Counted from the stretch's first letter, positions 40,865-49,874 are shown. The stretch: DNA of 54,431 nt from Bacteroidales bacterium (GCA_017479265.1 JAFVCK010000005.1:1-54431); one strand, 5' to 3'. Translations and numbers: made by a program. Notes: generated by a model from the letters alone, not told the origin.

Positions 40865-43780
40865 CTAGAACATCGTTCTCCACATTGCTTCCTGTACTCT
40901 GCGGTTGTTCTTGGCGTTCATTTTCCCGAAGTTGAACGAAAGGCCTACCATGAAATAGCGTCCGAGGGTGTTACGGAAGGTGTCCTGCACATATTCGTCG
41001 GAAGCGGTCCTGCTGAGCCCCCTGGTCTGGTTCAGCAGGTCGGCGACTCCGGCCCTCAGGGTGAAGGACTTTATGGTCTTGCTGACGGTGACGTTCCAGA
41101 TGCATTCCGGGTGGTCGAATCCGTAGGAATAGCCCCTGTAGAGGCTGTAGCGGATGTCGGTCTTGAATTCCCAGCCATTGGTGGTATTGTACTGGGCGTC
41201 GGCCCTAAAAGAGTGGTCCCAGGTGTTGGTGTTGGCCGTCTTGTCCAGGGAATACTTTGTAAACCTGTTGGTCAGGAAGTAGTAGCCGCCGAGGGCGAAC
41301 TTCTCCAGCTGCCAGCGCAGGCTGATGTATCCCGACCAGTTCAGTGAAGTGGTACGGCTTTCCGTGAATCCGCTCTTTCCGCTGTAGAAGCGGTCTCCCG
41401 AGGCATCTCCCCAGAACGAGGCCATCATGCTGTCGTAATCGAAGGCCGCGGTGTTGAACCCGGGCATTCTTGACAGCGCCTGGTAACTGGTGGAGGTGTA
41501 GTATGTGCCCCAAAGGTTGAGGGACAGGGTGAGCTGCTTTTTCTTGTCAATGGGCCTGTTCCACTGCAAATAGGCGCTGACATCCCACGAAGGGTTCTTG
41601 GCATTCACCGGGATGGCATATCTTATTCCGTTGTCATCGAACCAGCTGGCATATACCCTGGCATTCGAGTTCATGCTGGCATCCATGTTCAGGCTCAGGA
41701 AGGAGAATGTCTTGGGGTTGTTGTATGAGAGTCCGCCGTATATGGCATTGTTGAAGGATGTCTTGAGATATACGTTGCCCGTAGAGAGCTGCAGGGGATT
41801 GGAGATGTCGAGTACGGGCAGTATGGCGTTGCCCGAAGGAGTGGAAGAGCGTGAATGTGCGCTGACATAAGTGGAGAACGTGCCCTTGTTGTACCTGACG
41901 TTCAGATACGGGGCTATGTTGTTCTGCCATGCCCCGGTCGAAGTGATGTCGTTCCCGAGGGACTTGGACCTGGTGTCCTGCTTGTTCTGTATGGCCTGGA
42001 CTCCGGCATTGACGTTGAGGGGGTCCTTCTTGTACTGAAGGATAAGCCTCTCGTTGAAATTGTAGTTCTTGCTCTGCGAAATGGTTGAGTAATAGTCGTT
42101 TGCGCTTCCGTCCAGGAAATTTCTGGCATCCTTTCCGCCATTGTTGGAACTGCCGGAGAATTCGACCCTTGCCTGCAGGGACCAGTTTTGTCCGAAAGGC
42201 TCCGTATAGGCTACGTCGCCGCCGAAGCCAAGAGAGCGTGACGACAGGTCGTAGAGCAGGTTCCTGTCTTCCGCTACTGCCCCCGAGGCCGTGGTAAGGC
42301 GTATCTCGTGGCTGTTGCCTGCGGAGGTGCTGAAAGAAAAATTGCCTCCGGCCGTCAGGCTGCGCCTTTCCTTGCCAAGGTCCTTTACGCCTGTCCAGAA
42401 CGAAGCTCCCGTGCTGAGTGACTTGGAATCGGAGATCTTGCCGGACCGGCTGGTGTTCTTTTCAGTTTCAGCCTGGGTGGTGGCCGCATTCTCCTCTATG
42501 TTCCTGTCATTCCGTCCGAATGAAAGGCGGGGATAGAAATTGAACATCACCTTTTCCTTGCTGTCCCTTTCCAGTTCGAAGCTCAGGTCTATTTCGTCTG
42601 AAGACCCCGTGCCGTTATAATTGGAGGATGTCAGCAGGTTGTCCTCTCCGCTCTGGAAGGAGGTTCTGGAGGATATTTCCCGGGCATCCTTGTACCCATG
42701 CTTGTAGGAAGCGCTTCCGCTGGTGGAGAAGGTCTTGATCCTGTCCGTGCTCACGTTCGCGCCGGCGTTGAAATTGGTGCTGAGACCTCTTTTTGCGTTG
42801 AACCCGTCATCGTCGTATTCGTCGCCCCATGAGTATATATATGCGGAAGGGCTGCCCGGCTCTGCTGCGTTCTGTCCTCCTCCGAGCAGCACTATCTGGT
42901 CGTGCTCATTGTATCCCGAGGCCAGCACATTGCCGTTGAAAACGCCCCTGAACTTGTCCTGGAGAGGGTTGTCCGTTTTGCCGGGGATGGTCGTGCCGCC
43001 GGAGAGCTTGGCGTTTCCGAACCATCCGTCCTTGTATTCATCCTTGAGTTCGAGGTCCATGACCTTCTCCTTGTCCTCCTTGCCGCTGCTTACTCCCGTG
43101 AAGGCCGCCTGGGGCTTGTCCTTGTCTATGACCTTTATCTTGTTGACTATCTTGGCGGGAAGGTTGCTGACGGCCATCTTGGGGTCGTTGAAAAAGAATG
43201 TCTTGCCGCCGACTGTAATCTTGTCCACCGTTTCTCCGTTCACCTTGACCGTGCCGTCCTCCCCGACCTCCATTCCGGGTATCTTCCTAAGCAGGTCGCT
43301 GAGCATGGCGTTCTCCCCGACGCGGAAAGCGTTGGCATTATATTCTATGGTGTCTTTCTTGACAGTTATGGGGTTGCCTATGGCGGTGATGCTGGCAGCG
43401 TCTATGTATTCGGGATTCTCTTCCAGTTCAATGACTCCGAGATTCTTCTCCCAGCCCTTCAGGTCATGCTCCTTCTGGTAGGGGTTGTATCCTATCATTT
43501 CTACGTTTACCTGATACTTTCCGGGCTTTATCTCCTTCATTTCCACGGAACCATTGTTGTCCGTAAGTGCGAAGTTGGTCACTGTGGTGTCGCCCTGCGG
43601 GACCAGATAGACTGTGGCGTAAGCTATTGGTTCTGAGCTCTTTTTGTCCTGGACCTGGAGCTTGAGCCTGACATTCTGGTATCTCTCGAACTGGCTGAAA
43701 TCTATGGCTACCTGGGCGTGGGCCGCAAGGCCGGCAAGCATCAGGACAAGGCCGAAAAGCAATCTGTGGAAAAGTCTCAT
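40865..43780 (-). CDS. TonB-linked outer-membrane beta-barrel protein with carboxypeptidase-regulatory-like domain
   Basis: A 971-residue outer-membrane protein. It has a signal peptide (about 1-22, ending AHAQ), a carboxypeptidase-regulatory-like beta-sandwich (about 35-115), and a plug-like region (about 135-250, DTIEYNANAFRVGENAMLSDLLRKIPG). The rest is a long C-terminal barrel (about 260-971) of amphipathic strands ending in a terminal aromatic (RTMF). Such proteins of Bacteroidota transport or bind large or scarce substrates with TonB energy; no SusD partner is present. It follows a FecCD-type permease gene on the same strand after 39 nt, hinting at metal-chelate or cofactor uptake. Confidence 0.85.
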   Translation of the reverse strand: MRLFHRLLFGLVLMLAGLAAHAQVAIDFSQFERYQNVRLKLQVQDKKSSEPIAYATVYLVPQGDTTVTNFALTDNNGSVEMKEIKPGKYQVNVEMIGYNPYQKEHDLKGWEKNLGVIELEENPEYIDAASITAIGNPITVKKDTIEYNANAFRVGENAMLSDLLRKIPGMEVGEDGTVKVNGETVDKITVGGKTFFFNDPKMAVSNLPAKIVNKIKVIDKDKPQAAFTGVSSGKEDKEKVMDLELKDEYKDGWFGNAKLSGGTTIPGKTDNPLQDKFRGVFNGNVLASGYNEHDQIVLLGGGQNAAEPGSPSAYIYSWGDEYDDDGFNAKRGLSTNFNAGANVSTDRIKTFSTSGSASYKHGYKDAREISSRTSFQSGEDNLLTSSNYNGTGSSDEIDLSFELERDSKEKVMFNFYPRLSFGRNDRNIEENAATTQAETEKNTSRSGKISDSKSLSTGASFWTGVKDLGKERRSLTAGGNFSFSTSAGNSHEIRLTTASGAVAEDRNLLYDLSSRSLGFGGDVAYTEPFGQNWSLQARVEFSGSSNNGGKDARNFLDGSANDYYSTISQSKNYNFNERLILQYKKDPLNVNAGVQAIQNKQDTRSKSLGNDITSTGAWQNNIAPYLNVRYNKGTFSTYVSAHSRSSTPSGNAILPVLDISNPLQLSTGNVYLKTSFNNAIYGGLSYNNPKTFSFLSLNMDASMNSNARVYASWFDDNGIRYAIPVNAKNPSWDVSAYLQWNRPIDKKKQLTLSLNLWGTYYTSTSYQALSRMPGFNTAAFDYDSMMASFWGDASGDRFYSGKSGFTESRTTSLNWSGYISLRWQLEKFALGGYYFLTNRFTKYSLDKTANTNTWDHSFRADAQYNTTNGWEFKTDIRYSLYRGYSYGFDHPECIWNVTVSKTIKSFTLRAGVADLLNQTRGLSRTASDEYVQDTFRNTLGRYFMVGLSFNFGKMNAKNNRRVQEAMWRTMF

Positions 43781-43819
43781 CTGCTAAATCTGTTACAAGG
43801 GGCCTTGACTGCACAAAAA

Positions 43820-44791
43820 TCAGGCCTTTCTGCCGCCCAGCATGATAAAAAGAATGACGGGTATGCCGAGAAGGGCCAGCATGGGTCCTGCGGGCAGGGG
43901 AACGGGGAGGTTTTGGGATATGATATCGGCCCCGAGGGAGAGCGCGGCTCCGGTCAGCAGGCTGCCCGGAAGCACATTCCTGTGTACGGAGGTGCCTGCA
44001 ATGGCTCGGAATATATGGGGGGCTGCTATTCCTACGAATCCAAGCGGCCCGCAGAATGCCGTCACGGCCGCCGTCATAAGGCTGCTTCCGAGTATGCAGA
44101 GGGTGCGTATTCCGCGCACGGAAGCCCCTGAAAGGGCGGCGTAATCGTCGCCGAACAATATGATATCCAGGCCCTTGGCGTTTATCATGGACAGGGCGAA
44201 GCCTATGGTCAGGGCGGCGGCGCAGATGGTGACTCCTGTATATCCGCTGCCTGTGAAAGTGCCTGCGGCCCAGCTGTAGAACAGCTTCAGGCTCTCCTCG
44301 TTGGCTGTATATTCCAGGGTGGAGGTGACGGCGCTGAAAATGAATCCCAGCATGACTCCGAAGACAAGCAGGGTGTAGGTGCTGCGCAGCCTTGAAGATG
44401 CTGAGAGTATGAGCAGGGAACTGACTATGGCTCCTGCGAAAGCGGACACCACTACGGGGGCCGCAGAACCGTGGGTGGCGATTATGCACAGCGCGGCTCC
44501 CAGTCCCGCACCGGAACTCACGCCCATGATATGCGGGTCGGCCAGAGGATTGCGGAAAATGGCCTGCATCTGCGCTCCGGAAAGCGACAGGGCCGCTCCC
44601 GCGAGCATAGCCGTAAGCATGCGCGGAAGCCTGAGGCCCAGCACTATGTCGGAGTAGATGGAGCCTTGCCCGAGGCCTGAGATAACTTCACCCGGGCTCA
44701 GTGCGGCCCCTCCGCAAAGCATGTCGCACAGAGCGAGCAGGACTACTGCCAATCCTGCTCCTGCCTGCGTATATGCTTTCCTTTTTTCCAT
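43820..44791 (-). CDS. FecCD/BtuC-type ABC transporter permease
   Basis: A 323-residue inner-membrane protein with about nine hydrophobic segments and the conserved LRLPRMLTAMLAGAALSLSG, MQAIFRNPLADPHIMGVSSGAG and GPLGFVGIAAPHIFRAIAG motifs of iron-siderophore, haem or cobalamin permeases. Neither the ATPase nor the binding protein is next to it. The orphan ATPase at 28269-28922 is a candidate partner, and the TonB-linked barrel downstream may import the same substrate across the outer membrane. The -7 box lies only 8 nt from the start codon. Confidence 0.9.
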   Translation of the reverse strand: MEKRKAYTQAGAGLAVVLLALCDMLCGGAALSPGEVISGLGQGSIYSDIVLGLRLPRMLTAMLAGAALSLSGAQMQAIFRNPLADPHIMGVSSGAGLGAALCIIATHGSAAPVVVSAFAGAIVSSLLILSASSRLRSTYTLLVFGVMLGFIFSAVTSTLEYTANEESLKLFYSWAAGTFTGSGYTGVTICAAALTIGFALSMINAKGLDIILFGDDYAALSGASVRGIRTLCILGSSLMTAAVTAFCGPLGFVGIAAPHIFRAIAGTSVHRNVLPGSLLTGAALSLGADIISQNLPVPLPAGPMLALLGIPVILFIMLGGRKA

Positions 44792-44799
44792 AACGTTTG

Positions 44800-44807
44800 C
44801 AAAGATA
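44800..44807 (-). promoter_or_regulatory. possible -7 box of the FecCD permease, next to the start codon
   Basis: The minus strand reads TATCTTTG with 8 nt before the ATG at 44791, giving a leader of a few bases at most if used. Confidence 0.35.
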
Positions 44808-44819
44808 AAGGTTTTTTCC

Positions 44820-44827
44820 TACCTTTG
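44820..44827 (+). promoter_or_regulatory. possible -7 box of the C1B peptidase gene, next to the start codon
   Basis: TACCTTTG lies 6 nt before the ATG at 44834, predicting a leaderless or nearly leaderless mRNA if used. Divergent from the box at 44800-44807. Confidence 0.4.
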
Positions 44828-44833
44828 AAGTCT

Positions 44834-46219
44834 ATGAAACGATTTTTGTCACTTATGCTTGCGGCCTTGTGCGGAATCTCCGCCGCCGCCCAGGGAATCA
44901 GCCCCGAAATGCTGAAGGATATTTCCACCGGATATGCCGGCACTCCTGCCGACAAGGCGCTTCGCAATGCGCTCAATACCACGGCCATAAACGTCCTTGC
45001 CTCCTCGGCCGACGTGCCCCATCTGGACACGAGTTTCTCAGACGAGGTCAGGACCAAGGGACGCACGGACCAGCAGTCCTCCGGCAGATGTTGGCTTTTC
45101 ACCGGGCTCAACGTGCTGAGGGCTAGGATGATAGACCGCTTCGACCTGGGGTCCTTCACCTTTTCCCAGAACTATCTTTTCTTCTATGACCAGCTGGAGA
45201 AGGCCAATCTTTTCCTGCAGGGCATAATAGACACCGCCGACCTCCCTCTTGACGACCGCAAGGTGGACTGGCTGCTCAGCAATCCAATCGGCGACGGAGG
45301 GCAGTTTACGGGAGTGGCCGACCTTGTGACAAAATACGGCCTGGTGCCTTCCGAGGTCATGCCCGAGACCTATTGCAGCAACAATACTTCCCAGATGCGC
45401 AGCATCCTGTCCCGCAAATTGCGCGAGGACGCGCTGAGGCTTAGGGATGCCTGCGCCGGCTCGAAGAACAAGAAGAAGGCCTCCCTGGAGGACATGAAAA
45501 AGGAAATGCTCAAGGACATTTACCATGTGCTTGCGCTGTGCCTTGGCGTGCCACCTTCAGAGTTCGAGTGGACAAGGTACGACTCCAAGGGAGAGCCCGT
45601 GTCCACCAAGACCTATACCCCCGCCTCCTTCCGCGACGAATTCATTGACGAGGACCTCCGGGACGGCTATGTCATGGTGATGAACGACCCCCTGCGCGAA
45701 TACGGCAAGGTGTATGAAATAGACAACGACCGCCATGTCTATGACGGACGCAACTGGCTGTATGTCAATCTTCCCATGGACAAGATAAAGGAAATGGCCA
45801 TAGCCTCCATTAAGGACAATACCGCCATGTATTTCTCCTGCGACGTGGGCAAGTTCCTCAACCGCAAGACGGGCATAGCCGACCTTCGCAACTTCGATTA
45901 CGAATCCCTGCTGGGAGTCAGCCTCGGCATGGACAAGAGGGAGAGGGTGCTGACCCATGACAGCGGCTCTTCCCACGCCATGACCCTGATTGCCGTGGAC
46001 TTGCGTGAAGGCAATCCCGTCAAATGGATGGTGGAGAACAGCTGGGGCCCCACCTACGGCTACAAGGGCAATATCATCATGACTGACGAGTGGTTTGACA
46101 ATTATATGTTCCGTCTGGTAGTGCAGAAAAAGTATGTTCCCGCCGACGTGCTTCAAATGCTTGACGGCAAGCCCGAAGTGCTGCCTGCATGGGACCCTAT
46201 GTTCCTTCCTGAAGAATGA
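44834..46219 (+). CDS. exported bleomycin-hydrolase-type cysteine aminopeptidase (C1B, PepC-like)
   Basis: A 461-residue papain-fold peptidase of family C1B. The catalytic Cys is in QQSSGRCWLFTG (Cys86), the His in SSHAMTLIAVD and the Asn in WMVENSWGPTYGYKG. Unlike cytoplasmic PepC, it begins with a clear signal peptide (MKRFLSLMLAALCGISAAAQ), so it probably acts in the periplasm or outside. The start is ATG at 44834; an in-frame TTG at 44825 overlaps the putative -7 box. It is followed by a flavin-reductase-like lipoprotein gene with a 4-nt overlap. Confidence 0.93.
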   Translation: MKRFLSLMLAALCGISAAAQGISPEMLKDISTGYAGTPADKALRNALNTTAINVLASSADVPHLDTSFSDEVRTKGRTDQQSSGRCWLFTGLNVLRARMIDRFDLGSFTFSQNYLFFYDQLEKANLFLQGIIDTADLPLDDRKVDWLLSNPIGDGGQFTGVADLVTKYGLVPSEVMPETYCSNNTSQMRSILSRKLREDALRLRDACAGSKNKKKASLEDMKKEMLKDIYHVLALCLGVPPSEFEWTRYDSKGEPVSTKTYTPASFRDEFIDEDLRDGYVMVMNDPLREYGKVYEIDNDRHVYDGRNWLYVNLPMDKIKEMAIASIKDNTAMYFSCDVGKFLNRKTGIADLRNFDYESLLGVSLGMDKRERVLTHDSGSSHAMTLIAVDLREGNPVKWMVENSWGPTYGYKGNIIMTDEWFDNYMFRLVVQKKYVPADVLQMLDGKPEVLPAWDPMFLPEE

Positions 46220-46806
46220 AAAGGCTGTTTCCAATAATGATTGCGCTCGCCCTTCTGTCCTGCAAGGGGAAGGGCGGCTCCGGGGATTCGGTCGAGAACT
46301 TGCAGTGGGCCGAAACGGACATCTCCGAGCTGCAGATGAATCCCGTCGATGTGTTCGCCAAGGACTGGATGGCCCTTGCAGCGGGCTCTGAGGCCTCTTT
46401 CAATGCCATGACCATTTCATGGGGCACCCTGGGCGAACTGTGGAACAAGCCCGTGGTGATAGTTTTCGTATCCCCGGACAGGGCCACGAAGAAATTCATG
46501 GACGAGAACAAGTATTTCACCGTTTCTTCCTTCCCCAATGCTGCCAAGGATGCCCTTGTGTACATAGGCTCGAAGTCCTACAGGGACAATCCCGACAAGG
46601 TGGCCGATGCCGGCCTGCATGTGGAGTTTTCACCTCTTGGCAATCCTCTTTTCAAGGAGGCGGAACTCTCGTTTGAGTGCAGGAAGATTTATGCGGAGGC
46701 TTTCGACCCCGCCCTTCTTCCCGAGGAGGTGAAGCCCATGTACGACAAGATGGCCGTGCATGTCATGTATATAGGAGAGATAGTGAAGGTCTGGGAGAAA
46801 CGCTAG
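46216..46806 (+). CDS. flavin-reductase-like domain lipoprotein
   Basis: A 196-residue protein with lipobox LLSC (Cys16) followed by a flavin reductase (NAD(P)H:FMN, DIM6/NTAB-type split-barrel) domain. The characteristic block is FNAMTISWGTLGELWNKPVV, then IVFVSPDRATKKFMDENKYFT, which contains the usual FMN-binding positions. Lipid anchoring outside the cytoplasm is unusual for this family. Translationally coupled to the exported C1B peptidase (ATGA overlap). Its stop shares CTAG with the convergent lipoprotein gene. Cofactor and electron donor outside the cytoplasm are unclear. Confidence 0.85.
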   Translation: MKRLFPIMIALALLSCKGKGGSGDSVENLQWAETDISELQMNPVDVFAKDWMALAAGSEASFNAMTISWGTLGELWNKPVVIVFVSPDRATKKFMDENKYFTVSSFPNAAKDALVYIGSKSYRDNPDKVADAGLHVEFSPLGNPLFKEAELSFECRKIYAEAFDPALLPEEVKPMYDKMAVHVMYIGEIVKVWEKR

Positions 46807-47204
46807 GGAAGCTTCATTACCGAGACCGCGATTTTTCTGCGGGGCGACCAGAGCCATATCTTGCCGCCCTCTATTTTTTCCACCCTCATGTCCATGGAGG
46901 ACAGGTTCTGCACCGAGCCGGGGACGGACCATTTGACAGAGGCCGTGACCGACTGTCCTGCCGTAGTGGGCATGGTCTCGCACTCGACTGAATACCAGGA
47001 AGATGTATTGTCCGTCATCACGCGGAATAGGTGCTTCTGCGGATTGCAGGATACCTGGCATGAAGCCGGGTCGTAACTGAATATGACCTTGCCGTTGTCT
47101 TCAAGGCACAGGCTCTCGCTCAGGAGGAATTCCTCGTTCACCTTGTCCCTGCAGGAGACAAGCCCGAGCAGCGCGGCTATCAGTATGAGGGCGTATCTTT
47201 TCAT
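46803..47204 (-). CDS. small hypothetical lipoprotein downstream of the M6 peptidase
   Basis: A 133-residue protein beginning MKRYALILIAALLGLVSC with lipobox LVSC (Cys18). Its start overlaps the M6 peptidase stop (ATGA); a longer frame to 47339 merely reads through the peptidase gene. The remainder looks like a single beta-sandwich (alternating strands, SWYSVECETMPTTAGQSVTA), perhaps BACON- or Ig-like. It may be an anchor or accessory for the peptidase. No family can be named with confidence. Confidence 0.7.
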   Translation of the reverse strand: MKRYALILIAALLGLVSCRDKVNEEFLLSESLCLEDNGKVIFSYDPASCQVSCNPQKHLFRVMTDNTSSWYSVECETMPTTAGQSVTASVKWSVPGSVQNLSSMDMRVEKIEGGKIWLWSPRRKIAVSVMKLP

Positions 47205-49342
47205 TTGACTTTCAAGTCTTTGACTATATATTCCTTGCTGCCGTCCTTGAGGGTTATCGTCGCCATGAGCCTGCCCGAAGAGGGTATGGTCCAGAACCCG
47301 TCGCCCCCGACTGAGATTTCTTTCCCTTCGAAGCTCCACTCCACATTCTTCGCTCCAGAGAGGTTGTAAACCCTCAGTGGCAGCTTGGACCCTGCGGCTA
47401 CAGCTCCGGAAGAATCTGTCTCGAGGTTGTTTACGTAGATGAAGCTCCGGGTGCCTTCATAGAGGAACTTGGTGGTGAAATTGACGGGGACCTGCTTGCT
47501 GGAAATGCCGTTGGAACGGAATTCTATCACCGCCTTGTATGCCTTGCCGGGACTGAGGCCCTCAAGGGTCAGGGCGTATTTCCCGTCCATGTACGGCTCC
47601 ACCTCCACTTCCTTTCCTTCGGAAGAGGCCGTGCCCCATGTGACGTAAGCCTGAGAGGCATATTCGGGAATGTCCGCTTCCCATTGCAGCAAGGCCGCAT
47701 CCTGGAATATGAAACTGTCCACGGCGGTGACTTCCGGCACCACTACGTCGCTCATTTTGGATACGGTGAACGCCACCTTGTCGCCCACCATGCGTATCTG
47801 CGTGATTGCAAGGGGGGACTCCGTGCCGTCCCTGAACACGAAAGCGGGCGTGGTGAGGGTGGTGAAGGCGTTGTATTCCTTGCAGGGCCAGAATACTTGG
47901 GGCTGGTTGTTCTGGAACTCCCTGTTGCTGTTGAAGGCCTTGATTCCGGGGGTTGCGCTCACAAGGGCGGCGCACTGGAAGTCGGGCCGGCAGTTGATTT
48001 CGTTCCTGAGCCAGCGTCTCCGGGCGGATATCACCTTCCTCTCTGCATCGGAGTATCCGGCGCTGCGCGTGGACTTGTCTATATGGTATATAAGAAGGCC
48101 TGTGCCGCCTACGTGGCTGTCCCAGACTCTGCCGTCACGGCATTCAATCAGGAAATATTCGCCCTCGGTGCCGGTTTCGTACCTGAGGAAGCGCCTGTTC
48201 TCGCTGACAGGCTCCAGCAGATAATCTCCGCAGTCCAGGTCCTCGGGGCTGCCGAGTCCAAGGGTGTCGTAGTCCACGGCGTTGAAGTGAGGGGGAGTGC
48301 GGCCTTCGTTGTTGTAGTTGCCACCGTCCATTATGCAGGTCGTGTACCACAGCCCGCTGCCTATTCCTCCGCTGCCTTCGTAGTCCGTGTCGTACATGTC
48401 CATGAGACCGAGGATGTGGCTGAATTCGTGGCATATAGTGCCTATTCCCGTGAATACGAACTTGTTCTCCTTGTCGCGCTGGAGTTCGGCGACCATGTTG
48501 TATTTGGATAGATATACCCCGTCAATGTCGATTTCCGCGTTGCGAAGGTCGGCCATGTGGGGCCATACGCAGTCTTCGTCCCCGCCGTCGGCCTCGCTCT
48601 TCCCGGCCATAAGCACTATGATGCTGTCCACGTATCCGTCGCCGTCCACGTCGTAGTCGGAGAACTGTATTCCGTGCTCCTGTGCTGCCTTCAGGCATAT
48701 TGCCTTTACCGCACCGGGGGCATTCCTGTCGTTCCCCTTGTCATTGTTGCCGAAATAGTCCTCGCTGTCGCCGTCCAGCACCACGGGAGGGCATACGGTG
48801 AATTCGAAGGTGAGGTCGCCCCTGAACTGCTCGTTGAAATAGTCCATGACGGAGCCGGTGGCTCCGTAGTCGGAATAGCCGGGGCGGTTGAACATGGCCT
48901 CGAACTCCTCCACTCCGTGCTTGAACTCCTTGTCCCGGGTGGTGGCGAGCAGCACTAGGCACTTCCTGTGGGTGAAGAGTTCCTTGTCGGAAGGGTCGGT
49001 CTCTTCATCCCCAGCCTTGGTCCGGACCTGCTCCAGGGCGGCCGGGGACGGCATGCTGGAGAGAAGCACGCTGGAAGGAGCGGCCTTTCCCGCCACGAAG
49101 GATGTGGCCCTCCGGCGGCCCTCCTCATCGAAGGAGGCGTACCTCCAGAACCTGTCCTTGCCTTGCACCAGCACATGCCCGGCCATGTCCGTGACGAAGT
49201 GGCAGCGCTCGTCTCCTGTTATCATTACCCTGACAAGGCTCCCGTCCGGCTGGACAAGGTCGAAGGGCTTCCTGTTGGCAGGCACTGCAAAGGCGCTGAT
49301 ATACAGGAAGATAATGTAGAGCGATATGAGAACGCGCTTCAT
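47201..49342 (-). CDS. M6-family secreted zinc metalloprotease
   Basis: A 713-residue exported protease related to immune inhibitor A. ATG at 49342 gives a signal peptide (about 1-19, MKRVLISLYIIFLYISAFA); the upstream frame to 49420 lacks one. The zinc site is CHEFSHILGLMDMYD (His305, Glu306, His309, with Gly312 and Asp315 completing HExxHxxGxxD). The catalytic domain spans about 120-480. C-terminal domains (about 540-713) are fibronectin-type III or Ig-like, with no obvious sorting signal. It is co-transcribed with a small lipoprotein gene (4-nt overlap). A role in degrading external protein is likely. Confidence 0.93.
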   Translation of the reverse strand: MKRVLISLYIIFLYISAFAVPANRKPFDLVQPDGSLVRVMITGDERCHFVTDMAGHVLVQGKDRFWRYASFDEEGRRRATSFVAGKAAPSSVLLSSMPSPAALEQVRTKAGDEETDPSDKELFTHRKCLVLLATTRDKEFKHGVEEFEAMFNRPGYSDYGATGSVMDYFNEQFRGDLTFEFTVCPPVVLDGDSEDYFGNNDKGNDRNAPGAVKAICLKAAQEHGIQFSDYDVDGDGYVDSIIVLMAGKSEADGGDEDCVWPHMADLRNAEIDIDGVYLSKYNMVAELQRDKENKFVFTGIGTICHEFSHILGLMDMYDTDYEGSGGIGSGLWYTTCIMDGGNYNNEGRTPPHFNAVDYDTLGLGSPEDLDCGDYLLEPVSENRRFLRYETGTEGEYFLIECRDGRVWDSHVGGTGLLIYHIDKSTRSAGYSDAERKVISARRRWLRNEINCRPDFQCAALVSATPGIKAFNSNREFQNNQPQVFWPCKEYNAFTTLTTPAFVFRDGTESPLAITQIRMVGDKVAFTVSKMSDVVVPEVTAVDSFIFQDAALLQWEADIPEYASQAYVTWGTASSEGKEVEVEPYMDGKYALTLEGLSPGKAYKAVIEFRSNGISSKQVPVNFTTKFLYEGTRSFIYVNNLETDSSGAVAAGSKLPLRVYNLSGAKNVEWSFEGKEISVGGDGFWTIPSSGRLMATITLKDGSKEYIVKDLKVK

Positions 49343-49389
49343 TCCGGGTCTTTTCCGGTTACAAGGATAGTGATTTTTTTGCACAATGG

Positions 49390-49420
49390 CAAATATAATT
49401 GGCCGACGTACAATAACCAA
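49390..49420 (-). promoter_or_regulatory. promoter of the M6 peptidase gene
   Basis: The minus strand shows TTG (49418-49420), a 20-bp spacer and TATATTTG (49390-49397), giving a leader of about 43 nt. A second, weaker candidate (TATCCTTG at 49362-49369) lies closer to the start. Confidence 0.5.
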
Positions 49421-49487
49421 GAAGCCGGCAACGCTCTCGCGCTGACCGGCCCCTAAGACGTGTACTAAAACCTAAACCTGCTCTATA

Positions 49488-49515
49488 GATGCAACTATGT
49501 TTTGAAACGTTGCAT
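49488..49515. repeat. inverted repeat between the M6 gene and the Hc1 terminator
   Basis: ATGCAAC (49488-49494) and GTTGCAT (49509-49515) are perfect complements around a 14-nt loop. There is no T-run. It could be a protein-binding site; function unknown. Confidence 0.45.
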
Positions 49516-49533
49516 GAAAAATGAAAAAAATGC

Positions 49534-49573
49534 AAAAAAAAATCGGCGACACCCCGCAAAACGGAATATCGCC
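49534..49573 (-). terminator. intrinsic terminator after the Hc1 gene
   Basis: On the minus strand a 12-bp stem including G-U pairs (GGCGA...TCGCC outside, CCG/CGG inside) with a 5-nt loop is followed by GA and a run of nine Ts. Confidence 0.8.
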
Positions 49574-49597
49574 CGAAATTTCTAAGATTCAAGGAAA

Positions 49598-49771
49598 TTA
49601 TTTTGCAGCCTCGACGGACACTTTCCTGAACTCTTTGAAATCCTTCATGAGCTCGAGAGCAGCCTTACGTGCACGTGCACCTGCAGCCTTGTTTCCCTTC
49701 TCAACCTGAGCGTCAGCATTCACTACGAAATCCTGGTACTCGGCCTTGATTTTCTCAACAAGTTCTTTCAT
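49598..49771 (-). CDS. histone H1-like protein Hc1
   Basis: A 57-residue basic protein opening MKELVEKIKAEYQDFVVNAD, with a central Lys/Arg/Ala segment (GNKAAGARARKAALELMKDF). It matches the small Hc1-type histone-H1-like proteins found throughout Bacteroidota, which bind DNA and influence nucleoid compaction. Shorter than chlamydial Hc1 because it lacks the long Lys-rich tail. Followed by a strong terminator; no consensus -7 box is evident in the 102-nt gap upstream. Confidence 0.85.
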   Translation of the reverse strand: MKELVEKIKAEYQDFVVNADAQVEKGNKAAGARARKAALELMKDFKEFRKVSVEAAK

Positions 49772-49874
49772 AATTGAATAAATAATAGTTCGTTAAACAA
49801 TAAGTATCAAAACTGGGGCGCAATTTAGACATTAATCTTGAATTTCGCAAGAATTTTGAAAATAAAATCGTTTT

